Shown piece by piece: positions 9,554 through 16,663 of a DNA stretch of 64,000 bases. The DNA comes from Methylibium sp035476815 (GTDB lineage Bacteria > Pseudomonadota > Gammaproteobacteria > Burkholderiales > Burkholderiaceae_C), in the NCBI GenBank assembly GCA_035476815.1, contig DATILD010000052.1:8052-72051 (forward strand), written 5' to 3'. Every line of letters begins with the position of its first letter. Position 1 is the first letter of the stretch. Both the position numbers and the translations under genes were made by a program. Below the pieces are notes generated by a model. That model had not been told where the DNA came from and did not search any database. It saw only the letters and a program-made list of their open reading frames with translations.

Positions 9554-10132
9554 ATGGCTGCGATCCTTCAATCGTTGGGACGCACGGTAGCCGCCAGCCT
9601 GGTGCTGGTCGTGCTGCTGGTGCTGCTGGTCGGCAACGTCCAGTTCGGGGCGGCATGGGGCACCTTCCTGATGCGCTGGCTGCACGTCGTGGCCGGCGTG
9701 ATGTGGATCGGCCTGCTGTGGTACTTCAACTTCGTGCAGATCCCGTCGATGCCGAAGATCCCCGACGAGCAGAAGCCGGCGATCGGCAAGGTGATCGCCC
9801 CCGAGGCGCTGTTCTGGTTCCGCTGGGGCGCGCTCGCGACCGTGGTCACCGGCCTGCTGCTGGCCGGCCTGAACGGCTACCTGGCCGGCGCGCTGAGCCT
9901 GCAGGCGCCGTTCCGCGCCATCGGCATCGGCATGTGGCTGGCGCTGGTGATGGCCTTCAACGTCTGGTTCATCATCTGGCCGAACCAGAAGAAGGCGCTG
10001 GGCATGGTCACCGTCACGCCCGAGGAGAAGGCCAAGGCCGGCCGCCTCGCGATGCTGACCTCGCGCACCAACACGCTGCTGTCGCTGCCGATGCTGTACT
10101 GCATGGTCGCGCAGCAGAACGCCGGTCTCTGA
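9554..10132 (+). CDS. PuuD-like (urate hydroxylase N-terminal domain type) membrane protein
   Basis: A 192-residue protein with about five hydrophobic segments. The block WLHVVAGVMWIGLLWYFNFVQIP resembles the membrane domain of the cytochrome-c-fused urate oxidase PuuD, and several histidine/tryptophan positions could bind haem. The cytochrome c domain of full PuuD is absent, so urate oxidation is not supported. No purine genes are nearby. The ATG follows a good GAGGAGTGAGAG ribosome site. A strong terminator follows the gene. Confidence 0.75.
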   Translation: MAAILQSLGRTVAASLVLVVLLVLLVGNVQFGAAWGTFLMRWLHVVAGVMWIGLLWYFNFVQIPSMPKIPDEQKPAIGKVIAPEALFWFRWGALATVVTGLLLAGLNGYLAGALSLQAPFRAIGIGMWLALVMAFNVWFIIWPNQKKALGMVTVTPEEKAKAGRLAMLTSRTNTLLSLPMLYCMVAQQNAGL

Positions 10133-10153
10133 GACCGCCGCGGCGCTGACCAA

Positions 10154-10178
10154 GCCGGGCCCGCGGGCCCGGCCTTTT
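10154..10178 (+). terminator. Rho-independent terminator after the PuuD-like gene
   Basis: A perfect 20-bp palindrome GCCGGGCCCGCGGGCCCGGC (10154-10173) is followed by CTTTT. It sits 22 bp past the PuuD-like stop and directly abuts the convergent xseA stop. Confidence 0.8.
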
Positions 10179-11476
10179 CATTTCCGGCGCACGTCTTCGA
10201 CGCGCAGACCGGCCTCGCCGTCGGCCAACCGGGCCGTCAGCGACTGGCCGGGACGCAGCTGCGCCGCCGACACCAGCGCGCGGCCACTGTCGTCGCTGAG
10301 CCAGGCGTAGCCGCGCGCCAGCACCTGGCTCGGGTCGAGCGCCTGCAGCCGGGCGGCCAGCAGTTCGAGCCGCTGGCGGGCGCGGCCCTGCGACTGTCGC
10401 AGCGCCTGCGCGAGCCGCGGCGCCAGCAGCGCCTGACGCTGCCGCAGGCGGTCGAGCTGGCGCACCAGCGCGGCGCGGCGGCGCTCGGCCAGCGTCGCCA
10501 GGCGTTCGCGGTGCGCCGCCAGCGCCTGCGCCGGACGGGCCAGCCGCAGCGCGGCGCGATCGAGCCGCTGCGCCTCGCCGTCCAGCCGGCGCGCGACCGC
10601 ACGGCCGGCGCGCTCGGCCAGCCCGCGCAGGCCGTCGAGCAGCTCGTCGCGCGGCGGCGCGCACAGCTCGGCGGCCGCGGTCGGGGTCGGCGCGCGCAGG
10701 TCGGCCACCAAGTCGGCCAGCGTCACGTCGGTCTCGTGGCCGACGCCGACCACCACCGGCAGCGGACAGGCGGCGATCGCGCGCACCACCACGGCCTCGT
10801 TGTAGGCCCACAGGTCCTCGAGCGAGCCCCCGCCGCGGCACACCAGCAGCGTGTCGACCTCGGCGCGGCGGCCGGCCGCCTCGATCGCCGCGGCCAGCGC
10901 CGCCGGCGCCTCGGCGCCCTGCACCGGGCTCGGGTAGACGATGACCTGCACCTGCGGCGCGCGGCGCTTCAGCGCGGTCAGCACGTCGTGCAGCGCGGCG
11001 GCCGCCAGCGAGGTGACGATGCCGACGCGGCGCGGGAAGGCCGGCAGCGGCCGCTTGCGCGCCGCGTCGAACAGGCCTTCGGCCTCGAGCTGGGCCTTCA
11101 GGCGCAGGAAGCGCTCGTAGAGCGCGCCGGCGCCGGCACGGCGCATCGACTCGACGACGAACTGCAATTCGCCGCGCGGCTCGTAGACGGCCAGCCGGCC
11201 GCGCAGTTCGACCAGGGCCCCGTCGGCCGGCGCGAAGTCCAGCAGCGCGGCGGCGCGCCGGAACATCGCGCAGCGCAGCGCGGCGCTGCCGTCGGCATCC
11301 TTGAGCGTGAAGTAGCAATGGCCGCTGGCGGCACGCTGGAAGCCGCTCAGCTCGCCGCGCACGGCCACCGCGCCGAAGCGCGCGGCCAGCGCGTCGGCGA
11401 CCGCGTGGACCAGCGCCGCGACCTCCCAGACCTGCACGCCGCCAGCGCGTGCGTCGCCGCGCTCAAGCCCGGCCAT
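10178..11476 (-). CDS. xseA: Exodeoxyribonuclease VII large subunit XseA
   Basis: Large subunit of the single-strand-specific exonuclease VII. An N-terminal OB fold contains VRGELSGFQRAASGHCYFTLKDA. The catalytic domain has RVGIVTSLAAAALHDVLTALKRRAP, CRGGGSLEDLWAYNE and GVGHETDVTLADLVAD, and a long coiled-coil region precedes the C-terminal ARGYAWL block. From ATG 11476 the protein has 432 residues. An upstream in-frame ATG at 11539 would add 21 residues without family resemblance. No xseB is visible here. Confidence 0.92.
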   Translation of the reverse strand: MAGLERGDARAGGVQVWEVAALVHAVADALAARFGAVAVRGELSGFQRAASGHCYFTLKDADGSAALRCAMFRRAAALLDFAPADGALVELRGRLAVYEPRGELQFVVESMRRAGAGALYERFLRLKAQLEAEGLFDAARKRPLPAFPRRVGIVTSLAAAALHDVLTALKRRAPQVQVIVYPSPVQGAEAPAALAAAIEAAGRRAEVDTLLVCRGGGSLEDLWAYNEAVVVRAIAACPLPVVVGVGHETDVTLADLVADLRAPTPTAAAELCAPPRDELLDGLRGLAERAGRAVARRLDGEAQRLDRAALRLARPAQALAAHRERLATLAERRRAALVRQLDRLRQRQALLAPRLAQALRQSQGRARQRLELLAARLQALDPSQVLARGYAWLSDDSGRALVSAAQLRPGQSLTARLADGEAGLRVEDVRRK

Positions 11477-11805
11477 CGCCCGCCAGCCCGCATGGTTGCG
11501 CGCTTCGGAACTCCACAACCGCGCCACGCAAGGCCCCACGGGCCATCGGGGCTGTCATCGCACCGCCATATTCGCTCAAGCGATTGATTTCAAAAGACTT
11601 TTCCATGCTCATTGTTTGAGCAATCTGTTGCAAGCCTTGACTGGCGGGCGTTCGGGGGCCCGCGCCAGGCGGTTGCCCACAAAGTTATCCACACGAACGG
11701 TGGACGCTTGACGCGTGGAGGCGACGCTCGCGCTCACCGGGCGGTGGCTGCGGCCCCTCGGGCCATAATCCGCGCGACCCGCAAGCGCCCACGAGGAGAT
11801 CGCTG
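11477..11805. other. xseA-exbB intergenic region with AT-rich patch and DnaA box
   Basis: These 329 bp separate divergent xseA and exbB. The part at about 11570-11640 is strikingly AT-rich for this genome and holds a small stem-loop (TGCTCA/TGAGCA arms, 11606-11622). A perfect DnaA box follows at 11685-11693. A CATAAT hexamer at 11764-11769 is a possible -10 element for exbB. No gene is credible here. Confidence 0.6.
11685..11693 (+). promoter_or_regulatory. DnaA-box-like 9-mer (xseA-exbB)
   Basis: TTATCCACA is an exact match to the strongest E. coli DnaA box and sits beside an AT-rich segment. At about 70% GC this 9-mer is rare by chance. Whether DnaA binds here is unknown. Confidence 0.5.
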
Positions 11806-12438
11806 TTGCTTTCGATCATACAAGCCGCCGGTTGGCCGATCTGGCCCTTGCTGATGTGTTCCGTGGTGGCCCTGGCCCTGGTGATCGAGCGCTTCAGCAG
11901 CCTTCGAACCGTGCGCGTCACGCCGCCGCGGCTGCTCGACGAGGTGCTGGCGGTCAGCAGCAAGAACCTGCCCTCGCCCGAAGTGGTGAGCAAGCTGGCC
12001 ACCAACTCGGTGCTCGGCACGGTGCTGGCCGGCGGCCTGCGGGCGGTGATCTCCGAGCCGCGCATCACCGAGGAGGGCCTGCGCATCGCCTTCGAGACCG
12101 CCGGCCGCGCCGCGGTGCACCGGCTCGAGCGCTACCTGAACACGCTGGGCACGATCGCCGCGGCCGCGCCGCTGCTGGGCCTGCTGGGCACGGTGATCGG
12201 GATGATCGAGATCTTCGGCTCGCAGTCGCCGACCAGCGGCGTCGGCGGCAACCCGGAGCAGCTCGCGCATGGCATCTCGGTCGCGCTCTACAACACCGCC
12301 TTCGGGCTGATCATCGCGATCCCGGCGCTGATGTTCTACCGCTACTTCCGCGGCCGGGTCGACGAGTACGCGATCGAGCTGGAGCAGTCCGCCGAGCGCA
12401 TGGTGCCGCACCTGCTGCGCTACGCGTCGCGCGGCTGA
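11806..12438 (+). CDS. exbB: MotA/TolQ/ExbB proton channel family protein
   Basis: Inner-membrane proton-channel subunit (210 residues) that powers TonB- or Tol-dependent outer-membrane processes. Three membrane helices are visible: an N-terminal one (WPLLMCSVVALALVIERF), then AAAAPLLGLLGTVIGMIEIF and NTAFGLIIAIPALMFYRYF, which form the ExbB/TolQ core. The start is TTG at 11806, supported by GAGGAG 7 bp upstream; there is no suitable ATG. Its partner exbD follows 16 bp later. Because tonB is not adjacent, ExbB versus TolQ naming rests on family convention. Confidence 0.9.
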   Translation: MLSIIQAAGWPIWPLLMCSVVALALVIERFSSLRTVRVTPPRLLDEVLAVSSKNLPSPEVVSKLATNSVLGTVLAGGLRAVISEPRITEEGLRIAFETAGRAAVHRLERYLNTLGTIAAAAPLLGLLGTVIGMIEIFGSQSPTSGVGGNPEQLAHGISVALYNTAFGLIIAIPALMFYRYFRGRVDEYAIELEQSAERMVPHLLRYASRG

Positions 12439-12454
12439 GCCGGCGGGCCCCACG

Positions 12455-12898
12455 ATGGCGATGAACTTCCGCCACCGGCGCAGCGAGGAGCCGGAGATCA
12501 ACCTGATCCCCTTCATCGACGTGCTGCTGGTGATCCTGATCTTCCTGATGCTCTCGACGACGTACTCGAAGTTCACCGAGCTGAAGATCAACCTGCCGGT
12601 GGCCGACACCGACCGCGCGCGCGACTACCCGAAGGAAATCATCGTCGGCGTCTCGGCCGACGGGCGCTACACCGTCAACGGCGGCGCCGTCGCCGGCCGC
12701 GACCTGCCGACGCTGACGGCGGCGCTGGCCCAGGCCGCCGGTGGCCAGAGCGAGCGGGTGGTGATCGTCTCGGCCGACGCCACCGCGACGCACCAGAGCG
12801 TGATCCAGGTGCTCGACGCGGCCCGCCGGGCCCATCTGCCGCAGCTCACCTTCGCGACCCAGGCGAGCCGCGACGGCGCGAGCGCCGACGCGCGTTGA
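12455..12898 (+). CDS. exbD: ExbD/TolR family biopolymer transport protein
   Basis: Partner of ExbB, 147 residues: short cytoplasmic N terminus, single helix INLIPFIDVLLVILIFLML containing the conserved proton-carrying Asp of the family, then a periplasmic domain. It is the second gene of the exbB-exbD-lpxK-ycaR-kdsB run. Its TGA overlaps the TTG start of lpxK (TTGA). ATG 12461 is a possible alternative start. Confidence 0.92.
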   Translation: MAMNFRHRRSEEPEINLIPFIDVLLVILIFLMLSTTYSKFTELKINLPVADTDRARDYPKEIIVGVSADGRYTVNGGAVAGRDLPTLTAALAQAAGGQSERVVIVSADATATHQSVIQVLDAARRAHLPQLTFATQASRDGASADAR

Positions 12899-13986
12899 GC
12901 GCCACGCGGCCGCGACAGCCGGCGGCCGGCGGCGGGCGCGCCCGCCTCGAAGCGCGCCTCACCGAGGCCTGGCTGACACGCGGCCCCCTGGCCTGCGCGC
13001 TGTGGCCGTTGTCCTGGCTGTACCGGCTGCTGGTCGGCGCGCGCCGCGCCGCCTACCGCGCCGGGCTGCTGCGCGGCGAACGGCTGCCGCGGCCCGTGCT
13101 GGTGGTCGGTAACCGCATCGCCGGTGGCGCCGGCAAGACGCCGACGGTGCTGGCGCTGCTCGCCCATCTGCGCGCCGCGGGCTGGCGCCCGGGCGTGGTC
13201 TCGCGCGGCCACGGCGGCCGGGCGGGCGGCGGCGTGCGGGAAGTCAGGACCGACACGCCGGCCGCCGAGGCCGGCGACGAGCCGCTGCTGCTGCGGCTGC
13301 GCGGCGGCGTGCCGGTGGTGGTCGGCGCCGACCGGGTGGCGGCGGGCTGGGCGCTGCTGGCCGCCCATCCCGAGGTCGACCTGCTCGTGGCCGACGACGG
13401 CCTGCAGCACCTGCGGCTGGCGCGCGACGTCGAGGTGGTGGTGTTCGACGCCCGAGGCGCGGGCAACGGCTGGCTGCTGCCGGCCGGGCCGCTGCGCGAG
13501 CCGGCCGAGGTCGCATCCACCGCCGCGGCGACGCTGTTGCTCTACAACGCGCCGGCGCCGAGCACGCCGCTGCCCGGGCCGTGCGCGCGCGCGGCGCTGG
13601 CGGGTGCCGTCGAGTTGGGCGCCTGGTGGCGCGGCGCGGCGGCTACGCCGGCGGCGCTCGACGCGCTGCGTGGTCGTCCCGTCGTGGCCTGCGCCGGCGT
13701 GGCCCAGCCGCAGCGCTTCTTCGACCAGCTCGTCGCGGCCGGCCTGACGATCGACCGGCTCGCGCTGGCCGATCACGCTCGTTACGACGCGCTGCCCTGG
13801 CCGTCGGGCGCGGCGGACGTGATCGTGACCGAGAAGGATGCCGTCAAGCTCGACCCGGCCCGCGTCGCGCACGAACGGCCCGGCAGTCGGGTGTGGGTCG
13901 CGCCGCTAGACTTCTCGCCCGGGCCGGCCTTCCTGGCCGCGCTCGATGCCGCGCTGGCGCCCTACGCCCGGCGCCTCGAAGGATGA
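12895..13986 (+). CDS. lpxK: Tetraacyldisaccharide 4'-kinase LpxK
   Basis: Phosphorylates the 4' position of the lipid A disaccharide precursor at the inner membrane. Of 363 residues, the P-loop GNRIAGGAGKTPT lies at about 72-84. The family blocks VVSRGHGG, DLLVADDGLQHLRLARDVEVVVFD and VTEKDAVKL also appear. The start is TTG within the exbD stop (TTGA), so translation is probably coupled. The stop overlaps ycaR as ATGA. Confidence 0.93.
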   Translation: MSATRPRQPAAGGGRARLEARLTEAWLTRGPLACALWPLSWLYRLLVGARRAAYRAGLLRGERLPRPVLVVGNRIAGGAGKTPTVLALLAHLRAAGWRPGVVSRGHGGRAGGGVREVRTDTPAAEAGDEPLLLRLRGGVPVVVGADRVAAGWALLAAHPEVDLLVADDGLQHLRLARDVEVVVFDARGAGNGWLLPAGPLREPAEVASTAAATLLLYNAPAPSTPLPGPCARAALAGAVELGAWWRGAAATPAALDALRGRPVVACAGVAQPQRFFDQLVAAGLTIDRLALADHARYDALPWPSGAADVIVTEKDAVKLDPARVAHERPGSRVWVAPLDFSPGPAFLAALDAALAPYARRLEG

Positions 13987-14207
13987 GCATGGACACGCGA
14001 TTGATGGAGCTGCTGGTCTGCCCGATCTGCAAGGGCCCGCTGACGCACGAGCGTGCCGACCGGCAGACGTTCGAGCTGCACTGCGCGGCCGACCGGCTGG
14101 CCTTTCCGGTGCGCGACGGGATCCCGGTGATGCTGGAGGCCGAGGCGCGGGCCCTGGAGGAACCGGGCTCGCAGCCCTCGCCGCTCGATCCCGACGCGGC
14201 ATCGTGA
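13983..14207 (+). CDS. ycaR: Trm112-like zinc-ribbon protein YcaR
   Basis: A 74-residue Trm112/YcaR-family protein with LLVCPICKGPL and a later Cys in LHCAADRLAFPVRDGIPVMLE, the usual arrangement. Its role is not firmly known; it is regularly found between lpxK and kdsB. Both ends overlap its neighbours by 4 bp (ATGA with lpxK, GTGA with kdsB). Confidence 0.9.
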   Translation: MSMDTRLMELLVCPICKGPLTHERADRQTFELHCAADRLAFPVRDGIPVMLEAEARALEEPGSQPSPLDPDAAS

Positions 14208-14971
14208 GCTTCACGGTCCTGATCCCGGCCCGGCTGGCGTCGAGCCGGCTGCCCGACAAGCCGCTGGCCGACATCGCCGGCAGGCCGATGGTGGTGCATG
14301 TGGCCGAACGCGCCGCGCGCAGCGGCGCTATTGCGGTGGTGGTCGCGGCCGACGATCCGCGCACCGTCGCGGCCTGCGCCGCCCACGGGGTGCGTGCGAT
14401 CCTGACCCGCACCGACCACGCCACCGGCAGCGACCGCCTCGCCGAGGCCTGCGAGCAGCTGGGGCTCGACGGCGACGACCTCGTGGTCAACGTGCAGGGC
14501 GACGAGCCGCTGATCGAGCCGACGCTGATCGACGCCTGCGCGGCCCTGCTGGCCGAGCGACCGGAATGCGTGATGGCCACCGCCGCCCATGCGATCGACG
14601 CCGCCGCCGAGTTCGCCAACCCGAACGTGGTGAAGGTGGTCTGCGACGCGCGCGGGCGGGCGCTGACCTTCTCGCGCGCGCCGCTGCCCTGGTGGCGCGA
14701 CGGCTATGCGGGCGGCCTCGGCCCGGCCACGCCGCTCAGCGACCCGCCACCGCTGCGCCACATCGGGCTGTACGCCTACCGCGCCGGCTTCCTGCGGCGC
14801 TTCCCCGGCTTGCCGGCCAGCCCGATCGAGCAGATCGAGTCGCTCGAGCAGCTGCGCGTGCTGTGGCATGGCGAGCGCATCGCGGTGCACGTGAGCGCGC
14901 TGCGGCCCGGACCGGGGGTGGACACGCCCGAGGACCTGGCGCGCGTGCGCGCGCTGCTGGCCGGGGCTTGA
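14204..14971 (+). CDS. kdsB: 3-deoxy-manno-octulosonate cytidylyltransferase KdsB
   Basis: Activates Kdo as CMP-Kdo for lipopolysaccharide core assembly in the cytoplasm. Of 255 residues, the N-terminal nucleotide-binding motif is IPARLASSRLPDKPLADI. NVQGDEPLI and GLYAYRAGFLRRF are also typical. GTG 14204 lies within the ycaR stop (GTGA) and gives the expected N terminus, with the motif beginning near residue 6. It completes the lipid A/Kdo part of the operon. Confidence 0.95.
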   Translation: MSFTVLIPARLASSRLPDKPLADIAGRPMVVHVAERAARSGAIAVVVAADDPRTVAACAAHGVRAILTRTDHATGSDRLAEACEQLGLDGDDLVVNVQGDEPLIEPTLIDACAALLAERPECVMATAAHAIDAAAEFANPNVVKVVCDARGRALTFSRAPLPWWRDGYAGGLGPATPLSDPPPLRHIGLYAYRAGFLRRFPGLPASPIEQIESLEQLRVLWHGERIAVHVSALRPGPGVDTPEDLARVRALLAGA

Positions 14972-15068
14972 GGCCAGCCGCGGGCGTAAGGCTCGCGAAT
15001 GTGTGCGTGTTACCCTTCCCACGAAGGCCCAGGTCCGCCGCGGCGCTTCATCCTTTCAGAGACAAGCG

Positions 15069-15088
15069 GAGCGCTCGCGCGAGCGCTC
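15069..15088. repeat. Perfect 20-bp palindrome in the adk leader
   Basis: GAGCGCTCGCGCGAGCGCTC reads the same on both strands and would fold into a stem just 22 bp before the adk ATG. It could affect adk mRNA or bind a dimeric protein. No T-run follows, so it is not an ordinary terminator. Confidence 0.5.
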
Positions 15089-15110
15089 CAGAGAACGACG
15101 AGGACCCGCG

Positions 15111-15764
15111 ATGAGATTGATCCTGTTGGGCGCCCCCGGCGCCGGCAAGGGCACCCAGGCCGCCTTCATCTGCCAGAAGTACGGCATCCCGCAGATCTCG
15201 ACCGGCGACATGCTGCGCGCCGCCGTCAAGGCCGGAACCAAGCTGGGCATCGAGGCCAAGAAGGTGATGGACTCGGGCGGGCTCGTCGGCGACGAGATCA
15301 TCATCGGCCTGGTCAGGGAACGCATCGCGCAGCCGGACTGCGCGAACGGCTTCCTGTTCGACGGCTTCCCGCGCACCATCCCGCAGGCCGACGCGATGAA
15401 GGCCGCCGGCGTCAAGCTCGACGTGGTGCTCGAGATCGACGTGCCCGACGCCGCGATCATCGAGCGCATGAGCGGCCGCCGCGTGCACGTGGCCTCGGGC
15501 CGCACCTACCATGTCAAGTACAACCCGCCCAAGGTCGACGGCCAGGACGACGCGACCGGCGAGCCGCTGATCCAGCGCGACGACGACAAGGAAGAGACCG
15601 TGCTGAAGCGCCTGCAGGTCTACCAGGCGCAGACGCGCCCGCTGGTCGACTACTACGCCGCCTGGGCCGCCACCGGCGACGCGCAGGCGCCGCGCTACGC
15701 CAAGATCTCGGGCACCGGCACGGTCGACGAGATCACCGCGCGGGCGATGGCCGCGCTGGCCTGA
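15111..15764 (+). CDS. adk: Adenylate kinase
   Basis: Cytoplasmic enzyme interconverting ATP + AMP and 2 ADP. Of 217 residues, the P-loop is GAPGAGKGTQ (residues 7-16). The AMP-binding block STGDMLRAAVK, FDGFPRTIPQA and the LID region GRRVHVASGRTYHVKYNPPK also appear. The LID lacks zinc-binding cysteines, as in most proteobacteria. ATG 15111 has the AGGA of CGACGAGGAC upstream and yields the canonical MRLILLGAPGAGKG start. Confidence 0.97.
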   Translation: MRLILLGAPGAGKGTQAAFICQKYGIPQISTGDMLRAAVKAGTKLGIEAKKVMDSGGLVGDEIIIGLVRERIAQPDCANGFLFDGFPRTIPQADAMKAAGVKLDVVLEIDVPDAAIIERMSGRRVHVASGRTYHVKYNPPKVDGQDDATGEPLIQRDDDKEETVLKRLQVYQAQTRPLVDYYAAWAATGDAQAPRYAKISGTGTVDEITARAMAALA

Positions 15765-15799
15765 CCGATTCGAAGCTCGCGCGGCACGCCGCTTGCACG

Positions 15800-15835
15800 A
15801 AGGCCGCCCGAGAGCGGCCTTCTTCTCCTTTTATG
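15800..15835 (+). terminator. Rho-independent terminator after adk
   Basis: Stem AAGGCCGC/GCGGCCTT with a 6-nt loop (15800-15821) is followed by a pyrimidine-rich CTTCTCCTTTT tract. It ends adk transcription before the SDR gene's own regulatory region. Confidence 0.75.
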
Positions 15836-15836
15836 A

Positions 15837-15852
15837 TTGACGTTTACGTCAA
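15837..15852. promoter_or_regulatory. Palindromic operator upstream of SDR gene (LiuR-like)
   Basis: TTGACGTTTACGTCAA is a 7-2-7 inverted repeat. A further ACGTCAA half follows at once (15852-15858). It resembles MerR-family LiuR-type sites upstream of acyl-CoA/branched-chain catabolic genes, but the assignment is from memory of the motif shape only. It lies 25 bp before the ATG. Confidence 0.5.
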
Positions 15853-15876
15853 CGTCAACTTTTCCAGGAACTGAAC

Positions 15877-16635
15877 ATGGACATCGCAGGCAAGGTCTTC
15901 ATCGTCACCGGCGGGGCCTCGGGCCTGGGCGAGGGCACGGCGCGCATGCTGGCCGCGGCCGGCGCCACCGTCGTCGTCGCCGACCTGCAGGCCGAGCGCG
16001 GCGAGACGGTCGCGAAGGAGATCGGCGGCGCCTTCGTCAAGTGCGACGTCGCCAGCGAGGCCGATGGTCAGGCCGTCGTCGCGAAGGCGGTGTCGCTCGG
16101 CAAGCTGATGGGCCTGGTCAATTGCGCCGGCATCGCGCCCGCGGTCAAGACCGTCGGCAAGGACGGCGCCCACCCGCTGGCGACCTTCGCGAAGACGATC
16201 ACGGTGAACCTGATCGGCACGTTCAACATGATCCGCCTCGCCGCCGAGGCGATGGCGAAGAACGATCCCGAGCCGACCGGCGAGCGCGGCGTGCTGATCT
16301 CGACCGCCAGCGTCGCCGCCTACGACGGCCAGATCGGCCAGGCCGCCTATTCCGCCAGCAAGGGCGGCGTCGTCGGCATGACGCTGCCGATCGCGCGCGA
16401 CCTGGCGCGCAACGGCATCCGCAACATGACGATCGCACCGGGCATCTTCGGCACCCCGATGCTGTTCGGCATGCCCAAGGAGGTGCAGGACGCGCTGGCC
16501 GCGGGCGTGCCCTTCCCCAGCCGCCTCGGCACGCCCGAGGACTACGCGAAGCTGGCCAGGCACATCATCGAGAACGAGATGCTCAATGGCGAGGTGATCC
16601 GGCTCGACGGCGCGATCCGGCTGGCGCCCAAGTGA
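15877..16635 (+). CDS. SDR-family 3-hydroxyacyl-CoA dehydrogenase (type II-like)
   Basis: NAD-dependent short-chain dehydrogenase of 252 residues. Glycine motif TGGASGLG (11-18), NAG equivalent NCAG (82-85), and catalytic Ser145, Tyr158 and Lys162 (YSASK) are intact. Overall sequence, notably GKVFIVTGGASGLGEGTAR and the N-terminal layout, is like type II 3-hydroxyacyl-CoA dehydrogenases (HSD17B10 relatives) used in fatty acid and isoleucine degradation. The substrate is inferred from family likeness. The gene stands alone between adk and dnaG, with its own palindromic operator. Confidence 0.85.
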   Translation: MDIAGKVFIVTGGASGLGEGTARMLAAAGATVVVADLQAERGETVAKEIGGAFVKCDVASEADGQAVVAKAVSLGKLMGLVNCAGIAPAVKTVGKDGAHPLATFAKTITVNLIGTFNMIRLAAEAMAKNDPEPTGERGVLISTASVAAYDGQIGQAAYSASKGGVVGMTLPIARDLARNGIRNMTIAPGIFGTPMLFGMPKEVQDALAAGVPFPSRLGTPEDYAKLARHIIENEMLNGEVIRLDGAIRLAPK

Positions 16636-16663
16636 TACCGGCGGGGCTGGCTAGACTCGGCCC

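Noticed and set aside
11570..11700. Chromosomal replication origin
   Set aside because: Only one DnaA box and no dnaA, dnaN, parAB, gidA or rpmH nearby; a lone box with an AT-rich patch is not sufficient.
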